This document shows positions 27,147 to 35,830 of a stretch of DNA of 64,000 bases, one piece after another; the first letter of the stretch is position 1; the number at the start of each line of letters is the position of its first letter. The position numbers and the translations under genes were made by a program. The notes under the pieces were generated by a model that was given only the letters and a program-made list of their open reading frames with translations, had not been told where the DNA came from and did no database searches. Source of the DNA: Pseudorhodobacter wandonensis (lineage in GTDB: Bacteria > Pseudomonadota > Alphaproteobacteria > Rhodobacterales > Rhodobacteraceae); assembly GCF_001202035.1 (NCBI RefSeq), contig NZ_LGHT01000004.1, positions 113,561 through 177,560 of the forward strand. Direction: 5' to 3'.

Positions 27147-28157
27147 TCAGCCTTTTCTCGGCTCGCCAGTCGTACCCCTGATGATCAGCTCTGCCGATAT
27201 CTCAGAGATCGAAATGGGCATGTCAGGGTCGCGAATTCGGTCTAACAAAACTTTTGCCAATTTGCGCCCCAGTTTGTGCGGAGAAACCGACATAGTTGTC
27301 AGCGGAGGTGTCGCGACGGCGGCGTCCTGGATGTCGTCGAAACCGATGATTGACACATCTTTGCCCGGCATAAGCCCTGCACGCTGCAACGCCAGAGAGG
27401 CCCCAAGAGCAACCACATCACCGTTACAAATAATGGCCGTAACCTCTGGATGGCAGCGGAGGAGATTGAGCATAGCCTCAAGCCCTGCCAACTTATTGTC
27501 TTCGGAATCCCAAATGATGCCGTTGCTTATACCACCTTCTGCCAGAGTCCTTTGATAGCCAGCGATGCGGTCCCTACGCACGATGCTCATTTCAGTCCCA
27601 CCAAAATAGGCGGTCTGTCGGTGTCCCAACTCTAACAAATGTCGCGTTGCTGTTGCTGTTGCGTCGGCATTCCGGATGCCAACATGATCAAAATCACCGT
27701 GCACATTACGCAAAAAGGTTACCAAAGGGATCTTATGCGCTGCCAGCAGATCGAAAGCCTCATCGGGTGTATCAAGCGCGGGAACCCAGATTAGCCCGCC
27801 ACGGCCATGCCGAATAAAGGCTTCAAGTTGCCGTGCCTGCCGTTCAGCGTCATCACGGGTATCAAGGATTGACACCAGGTAACCCTCTGCTTCAAGCAGG
27901 TCCACCACGCCGCTAATTACCTCGGCGTTAAACGGGTTTGAGAGTTGATTGATGACCAACCCAATCTCGCGGTTTTCGCCAGATCGCATTGCGGCAGCCT
28001 TTTGATCGGGTACATAGTTCAAGGCCTTTGCTGCCTTTAGCACGCGATCTCGGGTCTTTTCCGAGATTCGTCCAGCCCCGCGCATAACCTGGCTAACAGT
28101 AGGAATCGATACGCCAGCTGCCTTTGCCACCGTGTCCAGAGTCGGTTTTCCTGACAT
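27147..28157 (-). CDS. LacI-family transcriptional regulator of the sugar operon
   Basis: 336-aa repressor. The ATG at 28157 starts M-S-G-K-P-T-L-D-T-V-A-K-A-A-G-V, the canonical LacI helix-turn-helix (residues about 6-26, with S-I-P-T-V-S-Q-V-M-R-G), and a hinge near 50-58. A periplasmic-binding-protein-like sensor domain runs from about 60 (I-G-L-V-I-N-Q-L-S-N-P-F) to the end. It is divergent from the ABC transporter/hydrolase operon and separated from it by a 303-nt control region with two CG-centred inverted repeats. The ligand is probably a sugar or glycoside of that operon. Confidence 0.92.
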   Translation of the reverse strand: MSGKPTLDTVAKAAGVSIPTVSQVMRGAGRISEKTRDRVLKAAKALNYVPDQKAAAMRSGENREIGLVINQLSNPFNAEVISGVVDLLEAEGYLVSILDTRDDAERQARQLEAFIRHGRGGLIWVPALDTPDEAFDLLAAHKIPLVTFLRNVHGDFDHVGIRNADATATATRHLLELGHRQTAYFGGTEMSIVRRDRIAGYQRTLAEGGISNGIIWDSEDNKLAGLEAMLNLLRCHPEVTAIICNGDVVALGASLALQRAGLMPGKDVSIIGFDDIQDAAVATPPLTTMSVSPHKLGRKLAKVLLDRIRDPDMPISISEISAELIIRGTTGEPRKG

Positions 28158-28172
28158 CGTTTTTCCCACAAA

Positions 28173-28194
28173 TTTGATATATCGATATTCCAAA
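28173..28194. promoter_or_regulatory. Candidate LacI-type operator 1
   Basis: Imperfect 22-bp inverted repeat centred on CG: a perfect ATATCGATAT core (28179-28188) with outer TTTG/CAAA arms. It lies 16 nt upstream of the regulator start, so it suits autorepression. LacI-family operators are usually CG-centred palindromes of this size. Confidence 0.55.
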
Positions 28195-28285
28195 ATATGC
28201 GCGAAAATTCTTTGGGCTTCAAGGCGTTTTGGCTGCCGGTTGCGCTGATGGCAGAAACAGGGCGCTAGAGGTAAAAGGAAGATGG

Positions 28286-28314
28286 TTGACAGAAGATATA
28301 TCGTTATATCATAT
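28286..28314 (+). promoter_or_regulatory. Sugar operon promoter with embedded operator 2
   Basis: A TTGACA -35 box (28286-28291) and a likely -10 TCATAT (28309-28314, 17-nt spacer) flank a 16-bp CG-centred inverted repeat, GATATATCGTTATATC, at 28295-28310 (14 of 16 positions symmetric). It resembles operator 1 (GATATATCG half in common). A repressor bound here would block RNA polymerase. Confidence 0.6.
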
Positions 28315-28460
28315 TTGGGTACAGGCGGCAAAAATCGCGCAGGTTGCACGAGCTTTGCGCCTAACGACGGTTACTCTTTGGCGACAAAACCAAGAGTGGT
28401 TCCGTCAAGCTGGGTGCCGGCAAGGAGGCCGACATTAACATTCAGTTTCTGGGAGGAAAC

Positions 28461-29729
28461 ATGACCCTATTTACCAAAGTTATCGGCGCTGCCACGGGCG
28501 CGGCGCTTACATGCACAGCCTTTGCAGCACAGGCAGATGTTTTGTTTGGGTCAACGCAGGCAAACCCTGTTGAAGAACAACAAGAAATGCGCGAGCAAGT
28601 TTTGTCGGGCTTTGGCAGCCCTGTAGATTATCAATCAAACGACGGTGGCGCCTGGCTGACCCGTTTGAACGCCGAATTGCAGGCGGGCAGTGGGTCTATC
28701 GGTGCATTGGGCGCGTTGCACGGTGACTTTTCGGCGATGAACCCTGATGACCTGGTTGATCTGACCGATTTGGGCCTATCCTCCAACAGCGAGAAATTCA
28801 ACACGCTGGCAAAACTGGGCACCGATCAGATGCAGTACGTCCCATGGATGCAAGCCAGCTACATCATGGCCGCCAACAAGCAGGCTCTTCAATACCTACC
28901 CGTAGGCGCAGATATTGACGCGCTGACCTATGACCAGTTGATCCAGTGGACAGCGAATGTGCAAGAAGCGACAGGCGAGCCCAAGTTTGGCTTTCCAGCT
29001 AGCCCCAAAGGTTTGAAGCACCGCTTCTTCCAAGGCTATCTTTACCCATCCTACACCAATGGCGTGGTGCGTACCTTTGCATCTGACGAAGCTGTTGTAG
29101 CTTGGGAAAAATTCCGCGAGCTTTGGTCGCACACAAACCCGGGCTCGACCAACTTCTCCTTTATGCAAGAGCAGTTGTTGTCGGGTGATGCCTGGATTGT
29201 GTTTGACCACACATCGCGCCTAGCGCAGGCTTTTAATGACCGTCCTGATGACTTTGTAGCCTTCCCCGCGCCTGCTGGCCCTACTGGCCGTGGCTTTATG
29301 CCGGTGCTTGCCGGTATCGCCATTCCCCGCACGGCCCCCGACATGGATGCAGCAAAGGCCTTGGTCACCTATTTGTTGAAGCCTGAAACCCAGATCGCCA
29401 CATTGCGCGCGACCAACTTCTTCCCGGTTATTGATGTGGCCCTGCCAGATGATCTGCCACCTTCGGTCAAAGCCGCGGGTGCCGCTGTCGCAAAAATGAG
29501 TGCGTCGGCTGATGCCAACCCTGGCCTGTTGCCTGCCGGTCTTGGCGACAAGGGGGGTGATTTTAGCCGCGTCTACGTTGATACGTTTGAGCGGATCATT
29601 CTTGCCGGCCAAGACATCCGCACCGTTTTGGACGACCAAAAAGTTGTTCTGGACGGTATCATGAAAGAAACGGGTGCGCGTTGCTGGGCGCCTGACGCAC
29701 CTTCCGAAGGCGCTTGCCCGGTCGAGTAA
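28461..29729 (+). CDS. ABC transporter solute-binding protein (family 1, carbohydrate)
   Basis: Periplasmic binding protein of 422 aa, first gene of the LacI-controlled operon. GGGAGGA lies just upstream of the ATG. A signal peptide (residues 1-25, ends F-A-A-Q-A) precedes the binding fold typical of MalE/UgpB-like proteins, which in this type of operon bind small glycosides. The neighbouring hydrolase, isomerase and glycerate kinase suggest mannosylglycerate as ligand. Two Cys near the C-terminus (R-C-W-A-P-D... A-C-P-V-E) may form a disulfide. Confidence 0.9.
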   Translation: MTLFTKVIGAATGAALTCTAFAAQADVLFGSTQANPVEEQQEMREQVLSGFGSPVDYQSNDGGAWLTRLNAELQAGSGSIGALGALHGDFSAMNPDDLVDLTDLGLSSNSEKFNTLAKLGTDQMQYVPWMQASYIMAANKQALQYLPVGADIDALTYDQLIQWTANVQEATGEPKFGFPASPKGLKHRFFQGYLYPSYTNGVVRTFASDEAVVAWEKFRELWSHTNPGSTNFSFMQEQLLSGDAWIVFDHTSRLAQAFNDRPDDFVAFPAPAGPTGRGFMPVLAGIAIPRTAPDMDAAKALVTYLLKPETQIATLRATNFFPVIDVALPDDLPPSVKAAGAAVAKMSASADANPGLLPAGLGDKGGDFSRVYVDTFERIILAGQDIRTVLDDQKVVLDGIMKETGARCWAPDAPSEGACPVE

Positions 29730-29744
29730 CCGCACCGCGCCTTT

Positions 29745-29769
29745 TGTCCGGGCGTTTGGCGCCCGGACA
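29745..29769 (+). terminator. Intercistronic hairpin after the binding-protein gene
   Basis: Perfect 10-bp stem TGTCCGGGCG/CGCCCGGACA with a TTTGG loop, 15 nt after the stop of the solute-binding protein gene. There is no T-tract. It parallels the hairpin after urtA and probably sets the ratio of binding protein to permease. Confidence 0.6.
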
Positions 29770-29819
29770 GCTTTCCCGCCATTCTAATCGGCGCCGATGC
29801 GCCAGATAGGAGCGCAGAG

Positions 29820-30665
29820 ATGAATGCTCGGTATTTGCCCTATATTCTGATCTTGCCGGTTACACTGTTTCTCTGTGTGTTTTTCTTGTACCCATTTGTG
29901 CTTGTTGCGCAGCAGGCTTTTACAACGGGTTCCGGTTTCACCTTTGACAACTTCCGCGAGATTACCTCGCATTGGAAATTCCCGATCTCGCTGACGAATA
30001 CCTTGCTGCTGGCAGCGGCTGTCGTGCCTGTTCAACTGGCGCTGGCCTTGCTTATGGCAACTATGGTCAGTCGGATGGGAAAAGGCCGCGACCTGGTGCT
30101 CTATATCTGGACTATTCCGCTTGGGATATCCGATTTGGCGGCCGAGCTTATCTGGCTGGCGATTTTTGAACAATCCGGCTTTCTGAACACCATGATGAGC
30201 GGATTGGGCGTGATCGACAAGCCTGTGAACTTTTTGTCCTACGAACATCCTGGCGTTGTGTTCCTAGCCATTGCCCTTGCCGAAATATGGCGTGCGACCG
30301 CGATCATGCTGGTGATCCTTGTGGCGGGCATTGGCTTGATCCCCAAGGAATATTATGAGGCCGCCGACGTCTTTGGTGCCTCTAAATGGAAGCAGTTTAC
30401 CCGCATCACATTGCCAATGCTGCGTCCCAGCCTGCAAACCGCGCTGGTGCTGCGGGTCATCCTTGCCTTTGAGATTTTCGCGGTGGTGGCGGCCCTTGGT
30501 GGCACGTTGTTCCCGGTGTTGATGGGCGAAACCTATACCTATCAGTTTGACTTGCTGAACAGTGGTGCGGCCGCAGCGATGGTCTTGGTCATCCTTGCCA
30601 TCTCGATCGGCTTTACCCTTATCATCCTGCGCATATTGCGCGTCCCGAAGGGAGCTTCGATATGA
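29820..30665 (+). CDS. Sugar ABC transporter permease (MalF type)
   Basis: Inner-membrane permease, 281 aa with about six hydrophobic helices. The EAA loop that contacts the ATPase reads Y-Y-E-A-A-D-V-F-G-A-S-K-W-K-Q-F (about residues 178-193). It overlaps the second permease by 4 nt (ATGA). Confidence 0.92.
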   Translation: MNARYLPYILILPVTLFLCVFFLYPFVLVAQQAFTTGSGFTFDNFREITSHWKFPISLTNTLLLAAAVVPVQLALALLMATMVSRMGKGRDLVLYIWTIPLGISDLAAELIWLAIFEQSGFLNTMMSGLGVIDKPVNFLSYEHPGVVFLAIALAEIWRATAIMLVILVAGIGLIPKEYYEAADVFGASKWKQFTRITLPMLRPSLQTALVLRVILAFEIFAVVAALGGTLFPVLMGETYTYQFDLLNSGAAAAMVLVILAISIGFTLIILRILRVPKGASI

Positions 30666-31498
30666 CTGATACTGTTTTAGTCGATGCTGCAAATACGCGC
30701 AAATGGGGGCGATATCTTTATATCTCTTCGGTTGTACTGCTCTGCGCTTGGGTTCTGGTCCCTATCTATTTCTTGATGGTCAACACGCTGTCATCACCAG
30801 AAACGGTAAACAGCTTTCCCAAAACGCTTGTCCCCGAATTTGATCTGGGCAGCCTGACCTTCTTCGCTGGTTTTGCCGGCATGCTGACAGCACTCAAGAA
30901 CTCGGTGCTGGTGGCTGGTATGACGATGGTGATGTCTATCCTCATCGGCGCGCCAGCAGTCTATGCGTTGTCGCGGTTTGAATTCCGCGGCAAGTCTACG
31001 TTTCGGCTGCTGATCTTGCTGACACGCGCGTTCCCTTTGCCGTTGTTGGCACTGCCTTTGGCGGTGATGTTTATCCGCACTGGGCTGGATGACACAGCCT
31101 TTGGTTTGGCGCTGGTTCACACGACGCTTGCGGTGCCATTTGCTGTGCTAATCACGTTCTCGCTGTTTTCCGGCATCCCGATTGAGCTGGAAGAAGCGGC
31201 ATGGACATTGGGCTGCACACGGCTGACCGCATTTACGATGGTTGTTTTGCCACTGATCATGCCGGGCATCACCGCTTCTGCGATCTTTGCCTTTGTGATT
31301 TCGTGGAATGAGGTGTTCGCCGCAGCGGTGCTGACGATCGAGAACCGAACCCTGACGGCATTCTTGCTGCAAAACCTAGATACATCTCCGCTGCATCTGA
31401 AATTCGCAGGCGGTTTTATCCTCGTCGTGCCGGCTCTGATATTCATCTTTGCCGTGCGTAAATACCTCTTTGCCATGTGGGGCATCGCCAACCGCTGA
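30662..31498 (+). CDS. Sugar ABC transporter permease (MalG type)
   Basis: Second membrane subunit, 278 aa, about six helices. The EAA motif reads E-L-E-E-A-A-W-T-L-G-C-T-R (about residues 176-188). A 30-nt gap with AAAGGAA leads to the ATPase gene. Confidence 0.92.
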   Translation: MTDTVLVDAANTRKWGRYLYISSVVLLCAWVLVPIYFLMVNTLSSPETVNSFPKTLVPEFDLGSLTFFAGFAGMLTALKNSVLVAGMTMVMSILIGAPAVYALSRFEFRGKSTFRLLILLTRAFPLPLLALPLAVMFIRTGLDDTAFGLALVHTTLAVPFAVLITFSLFSGIPIELEEAAWTLGCTRLTAFTMVVLPLIMPGITASAIFAFVISWNEVFAAAVLTIENRTLTAFLLQNLDTSPLHLKFAGGFILVVPALIFIFAVRKYLFAMWGIANR

Positions 31499-31528
31499 GC
31501 GGCGCGACCAGAAAAAGGAACCTGTAGA

Positions 31529-32571
31529 ATGGCTGAAATTCAGATCAAAAATGTCGCCAAGGCCTTTGGTGCCTACCAAGCGCTGAACAATATCAACCTG
31601 ACAATTGCGGATCAGGAGTTCATGGTGCTGCTTGGGGCGTCGGGCTGCGGCAAGTCCACATTGCTGCGGATCATTGCCGGGCTTGAAACCGCAACCTCGG
31701 GTGAGGTCTGGATTGGTGGAAAGCGCATTGACCACCTATCGCCCAAGGATCGCGGTATCGCGATGGTGTTTCAGAACTACGCGGTTTTTCCGCACCTGAC
31801 TGTGTTTGAAAACATCGGCTTTGGTTTGCGCATGCAAAAACTGCCCAATGCCGAAGTCACACGCCGCGTCGAACGGGTCGCAGGCCTGATGCATATCGAA
31901 ATGCTGCTGAAACGGTATTCCGGTGAATTGTCGGGCGGTCAGCGGCAGCGTGTGGCGGTTGCCCGCGCGTTGGCAATGGAACCCGATGTGATTTTGATGG
32001 ACGAACCGCTGTCGAACCTTGATGCGTTGCTGCGCATGGAAATGCGCGCCGAACTGAAGGGCGTGCTGGCTGAAAGCAAAACCACCGCGATCTACGTCAC
32101 CCATGATCAGGTGAAGTGATGAGCATGGCTGACCGGATCAGCGTCATGCATCAAGGCAATATCGTGCAGGCGGCATCCCCGATTGAGGTTTACCGAAACC
32201 CAGCGGCGCGATTTGTCGCCAGCTTTATCGGCAACCCGCCGATGAACTTTTTGACGGCTTCCCACGCGGGTCAAGGCAAATGGCAAGTGGCGGGCCAAAC
32301 CTTTGCAGGCCCGAGCACCGACAAGGCCGGTTTGCTTTTCGCCATTCGGCCCGAAGATATGCAGCCCGCCGAACAAGGCCTGCGCGCCACAGCCAAAATC
32401 GTGGAACCGCTGGGCGCACATCTGCTGGTCACCTGCCAAATCGACGACGCGCTGTTCCGCGTTGTATTGGACAGCGACACTGTCGTGAAAGCCGGTGAAA
32501 CCCTGACCCTCGCGCCCCAGCCTGACCGTGTGCACTGGTTTGACCCTGAAACAACCCTAGCCGTAGCCTGA
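31529..32571 (+). pseudogene. Sugar ABC transporter ATP-binding protein (MsmX/UgpC type), apparent frameshift at about 32111-32114
   Basis: Energy-coupling ATPase that should be about 347 aa. The first part (31529-32119, 196 codons) has Walker A G-A-S-G-C-G-K-S-T (36-44), L-S-G-G-Q-R-Q-R-V, Walker B with D-E-P-L-S-N-L-D, and the H-loop V-T-H-D-Q-V, then stops. The rest (M-S-M-A-D-R-I-S-V-M-H-Q-G and the C-terminal TOBE/OB regulatory domain) continues in another frame to 32571. Adding one G at GGTGAAGTGATG restores H-D-Q-V-E-V-M-S-M-A-D-R. The stop TGA overlaps an ATG of the second part, so two chains could still be made. A sequencing error, a recent mutation, or a functional split gene are all possible. 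Confidence 0.85.
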
Positions 32572-32580
32572 AAGTACCCC

Positions 32581-33858
32581 ATGACACAAAAGATGATTGA
32601 TCAGGCCAAGGCCGTAATGCGCAAGAACGACCGTGGCACCTATACTGTACCGACCCATGGGCTTTATCCTTTCCAGTGGAACTGGGATAGCGCCCTCAGC
32701 GCTCTTGGCTTCGCCCATTTCGATGAACCCCGCGCCTGGACCGAAATTGAAACGCTGTTGGCCCACCAGTGGGAAGACGGCATGGTACCGCACATTATTT
32801 TTCACCAGCGTGACGATGGGTATTTTCCCGGCCCTGATGTCTGGGGAACCGGACGGCCAGTGCCCACATCCGGCATCACGCAGCCCGCGGTCGCCGGCTT
32901 CGCCATACGCCGGATCTATGATCGCGCGCAGAACAAGGTGCTGGCGGCTGAAAAAGCCCGCGCGCTGCTGCCAAAAATCCACGCCTGGCACCAGTGGTTC
33001 TTTGCCAACCGTGATCCGCAAGGCACTGGTCTGGTGGCCATCATCCACCCTTGGGAAAGCGGCCGTGACAATTCGGTTGATTGGGATGCGGCGTTTAAAC
33101 GGGTGCCAACCGAAGGCGTTCAACCCTTTACCCGCCGCGATACCAGCCACACCAATCCCGCGCATCGGCCTACGGACGAGCAGTATAAGCGCTACATCTG
33201 GCTGGTGGAAAAGTTTCGCAGCCTTGGTTGGGACAATTCCAAACTGCACGATGCCTCGCCGTTTCAGATCGTTGATCCGGGGTTCAACGCTATTCTAATA
33301 CGGTCCTGCGCCGATCTGGCCATTCTGGCCAAAAGCCTGGGCGAGGTAGAGATCGCCGCACAGTCGCAGGCCATGGCCGACAAGGCTATCGCTGCCATGG
33401 AAACCCTTTGGAGCGAAAAACTAGGCCAGTATGCGTGTTATGACCGCACCCTTGGCGCGCTTGTGGACAGCCCCTCGATCGGCGGGATACTTGCAACCTT
33501 TGCCCCTATTCCGACAACGCAGGCCAAGGCCATTTCCGATCGGATCGAAGTGCTGGCGGCAAGTTGCAACTATCTTGTTCCCAGCCACGACCCGACTGCG
33601 CCGGAATTTGATGCCCTACGTTACTGGCGCGGCCCGATTTGGCTGATCGTGAACTACATGATCGCAGATGGATTGGAGATCGCGGGACAGTCTGCGATGG
33701 CAAACCGCATAAACCGCGACTGCTTAAGTTTGATAGACCAAAGCGGTTTTGCCGAATACTATGGCCCGATCAACGCCGAACCTTGCGGCGGCGATGCCTT
33801 TACTTGGACCGCTGCCATGGTCATCGAAATCCTTAGCACGCACGAGATTGCCGCATGA
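32581..33858 (+). CDS. GH63/MGH1-like glycoside hydrolase, predicted mannosylglycerate hydrolase
   Basis: Predicted cytosolic alpha-glycosidase, 425 aa, no signal peptide. It shows the (alpha/alpha)6-barrel landmarks of the mannosylglycerate/glucosylglycerate hydrolase branch of GH63: F-Q-W-N-W-D-S-A (31-38), H-P-W-E-S-G-R-D-N-S (156-165; Asp163 is the likely general acid by family analogy) and E-Y-Y-G-P followed by F-T-W-T-A-A near the end. The length fits that bacterial branch and is far shorter than eukaryotic glucosidase I. Neighbouring genes for a mannose-type isomerase and a glycerate kinase favour mannosylglycerate over glucosylglycerate. Activity is inferred, not shown. Confidence 0.8.
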   Translation: MTQKMIDQAKAVMRKNDRGTYTVPTHGLYPFQWNWDSALSALGFAHFDEPRAWTEIETLLAHQWEDGMVPHIIFHQRDDGYFPGPDVWGTGRPVPTSGITQPAVAGFAIRRIYDRAQNKVLAAEKARALLPKIHAWHQWFFANRDPQGTGLVAIIHPWESGRDNSVDWDAAFKRVPTEGVQPFTRRDTSHTNPAHRPTDEQYKRYIWLVEKFRSLGWDNSKLHDASPFQIVDPGFNAILIRSCADLAILAKSLGEVEIAAQSQAMADKAIAAMETLWSEKLGQYACYDRTLGALVDSPSIGGILATFAPIPTTQAKAISDRIEVLAASCNYLVPSHDPTAPEFDALRYWRGPIWLIVNYMIADGLEIAGQSAMANRINRDCLSLIDQSGFAEYYGPINAEPCGGDAFTWTAAMVIEILSTHEIAA

Positions 33859-34541
33859 AACGTTCAACTATCAACTCAATCATGGCCGAGGCCGATGACC
33901 TGATCCGAAAATACGGGTTTGTGCTGCCCCCCTTTGCCTATTGGACACCCGAGGCGTTCAAGTCCCGCAAGGACACCGCCCGAAATGTTATCAACACACG
34001 TTGCGGTTGGGACATCACGGATTACGGCGCAGGTGAGTTTGACGCGATGGGTTTGATCCTGTTCACCTTGCGCAATGGCAGGCTGGCTGACCTGCAGCGC
34101 GGCGGTGGCATGTGCTATGCAGAAAAGCTGCTGATCTCGCGTCAGGATCAGCTTAGCCCGATGCACACCCATGCGCTCAAGGCCGAGGATATTATCAACC
34201 GTGGCGGGGCTACGTTGGTTGTCGAACTTTTCGGGTCTGACGATCAGGGCCGGTTTGCCGATGATAAAGGCGGCACGGTGTATTGCGATGGTATCCGTCG
34301 CGACTATGCGCCCGGTGAAAGACTGCGCCTTGCTCCGGGCGAAAGCGTCACGCTAATGCCGGGCGACTGGCATGCGTTTTGGGGGGATGGAGGCGATGTG
34401 TTGATCGGGGAGGTTTCAACCGTCAACGACGATGAGACCGATAACATCTTTCGCGAACCCATTGGCCGTTTTGCCAATATTGACGAAGACGAGGCCCCAA
34501 CACATCTGTTGGTCAGCGATTACCAGACTTGGTTGGCATAA
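33855..34541 (+). CDS. D-lyxose isomerase family protein (D-mannose/D-fructose isomerase)
   Basis: Cupin-fold metal-dependent sugar isomerase, 228 aa. Metal ligands are visible in P-M-H-T-H and K-x-E-D-I-I-N-R-G-G (about residues 98-117) and M-P-G-D-W-H-A-F-W-G (about 165-175). Family members interconvert D-lyxose and D-xylulose and also D-mannose and D-fructose. Overlapping the hydrolase gene by 4 nt, its probable task is to turn released mannose into fructose. Confidence 0.87.
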   Translation: MKRSTINSIMAEADDLIRKYGFVLPPFAYWTPEAFKSRKDTARNVINTRCGWDITDYGAGEFDAMGLILFTLRNGRLADLQRGGGMCYAEKLLISRQDQLSPMHTHALKAEDIINRGGATLVVELFGSDDQGRFADDKGGTVYCDGIRRDYAPGERLRLAPGESVTLMPGDWHAFWGDGGDVLIGEVSTVNDDETDNIFREPIGRFANIDEDEAPTHLLVSDYQTWLA

Positions 34542-34544
34542 ATC

Positions 34545-35813
34545 ATGGACGCACGCCACGACCCCCGCAAGTTTCTGACAAGGCTGTTTGAAACGGCCGT
34601 TGCGGTTGCCGATCCTATGCGGGTCGTTGCCGCCTATTTGCCCGAACGCCCCAAGGGGCGGCTATTGGTTATTGGTGCGGGCAAGGCCAGCGCGCGCATG
34701 GCCGAAGCGGTCGAGGCGGCTTATGGCCCCTGTGAGGGGTTGGTAATAACACGTTATGGCTATGGTCGTCCCTGCAAAGGGATCGAGATTGTTGAGGCCG
34801 CGCACCCCGTTCCGGATGCTGCCGGTGTGACGGCAACACAACGGATGCTGGACCTTGTTCAGGGGCTTGGGCCGGATGACCTTGTTCTTGCGCTCATCTC
34901 AGGTGGTGGGTCTGCACTGCTATGCGCGCCCGCCAAAGGTTTGACGCTGAAAGACAAGATTGCTGTCAACCAAAGCTTGCTTGCCTCCGGCGCACCGATC
35001 GGCGAGATGAACATCCTGCGCAAACACCTTAGCCGTGTTAAAGGCGGTCAGTTGGCAGCGGCATGTTATCCCGCACGGCTTCTCAGCCTTTTGATTTCAG
35101 ACGTGCCCGGCGATGATCCCAGCCAGATCGCTTCTGGCCCCACTGTGGGCGATCAAAGTACCCCGACCGATGCCTTGGCAATAATTGACCGATATGGCTT
35201 GTCTGTTCCGCCGCAAGTGCGTGCTGCCGTTACCCGGTCTACTGTTGTCGCGCCGGGTGATCCACGCTTGGCGCAGGCCGAAACGCGGATTATCGCGGCC
35301 CCGTCGCATTCGCTCGAGGCTGCAAGGCAATTGGCGGTCGCAGATGGTCTTGAAGTGCGCCTTTTGGGCGACGCTTTGGAAGGCGAAGCACGTGATCTGG
35401 GCGCGGCGCAGGCGCAAATGGCGATGTCACTCCAATCCGCGATGTCGGTGACGGATAAACCCATCTTGTTGCTATCGGGTGGCGAGTGCACAGTGACACG
35501 GCGGGGCAAAGGGATCGGGGGGCCGAATGCAGAATTCACCTTATCCGCAGCAATCACCCTGAACGGTCAGACGGGCATCCATGTCCTTGCTTGCGACACC
35601 GATGGCGTAGATGGCGCCGCCGAAGTCGCAGGTGCCTATGCAGGGCCCGAAACCTTGAAGCTGGCACGACAAAACGGCATCGACCCCATGGCCGCCCTTA
35701 CCGCAAATGACGCTCACAGCTTTTTCGGGCAACTGAGCAGCCAGATCATCACAGGCCCGACATTGACCAACGTCAATGATTTCAGGGCGATCTTGGTGAT
35801 GCCGCAGGGTTGA
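34545..35813 (+). CDS. Glycerate 2-kinase, MOFRL family
   Basis: Cytosolic kinase (422 aa) expected to convert D-glycerate and ATP into 2-phosphoglycerate. Family motifs are L-V-I-G-A-G-K-A-S (about 40-48), L-I-S-G-G-G-S-A-L-L (about 118-127), L-L-S-G-G-E-C-T-V and G-K-G-I-G-G-P-N-A-E-F (about 307-328), and D-T-D-G-V-D-G near the C-terminus. It is the last gene of the LacI operon, before a clear terminator, and fits use of the glycerate half of a glycosylglycerate. Such kinases also serve tartrate or hydroxypyruvate pathways elsewhere, but none of those genes is nearby. Confidence 0.9.
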   Translation: MDARHDPRKFLTRLFETAVAVADPMRVVAAYLPERPKGRLLVIGAGKASARMAEAVEAAYGPCEGLVITRYGYGRPCKGIEIVEAAHPVPDAAGVTATQRMLDLVQGLGPDDLVLALISGGGSALLCAPAKGLTLKDKIAVNQSLLASGAPIGEMNILRKHLSRVKGGQLAAACYPARLLSLLISDVPGDDPSQIASGPTVGDQSTPTDALAIIDRYGLSVPPQVRAAVTRSTVVAPGDPRLAQAETRIIAAPSHSLEAARQLAVADGLEVRLLGDALEGEARDLGAAQAQMAMSLQSAMSVTDKPILLLSGGECTVTRRGKGIGGPNAEFTLSAAITLNGQTGIHVLACDTDGVDGAAEVAGAYAGPETLKLARQNGIDPMAALTANDAHSFFGQLSSQIITGPTLTNVNDFRAILVMPQG

Positions 35814-35830
35814 CCTGCGCTTTAACTCTT

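Noticed and set aside
32581..33858. Trehalase/GH37 or glucosylglycerate hydrolase as the hydrolase identity
   Set aside because: Length and the W-E-S-G-R-D-N-S context fit the GH63 glycosylglycerate branch better than GH37 trehalase, and the adjacent mannose-type isomerase favours a mannosyl substrate; glucosylglycerate is kept only as the alternative.
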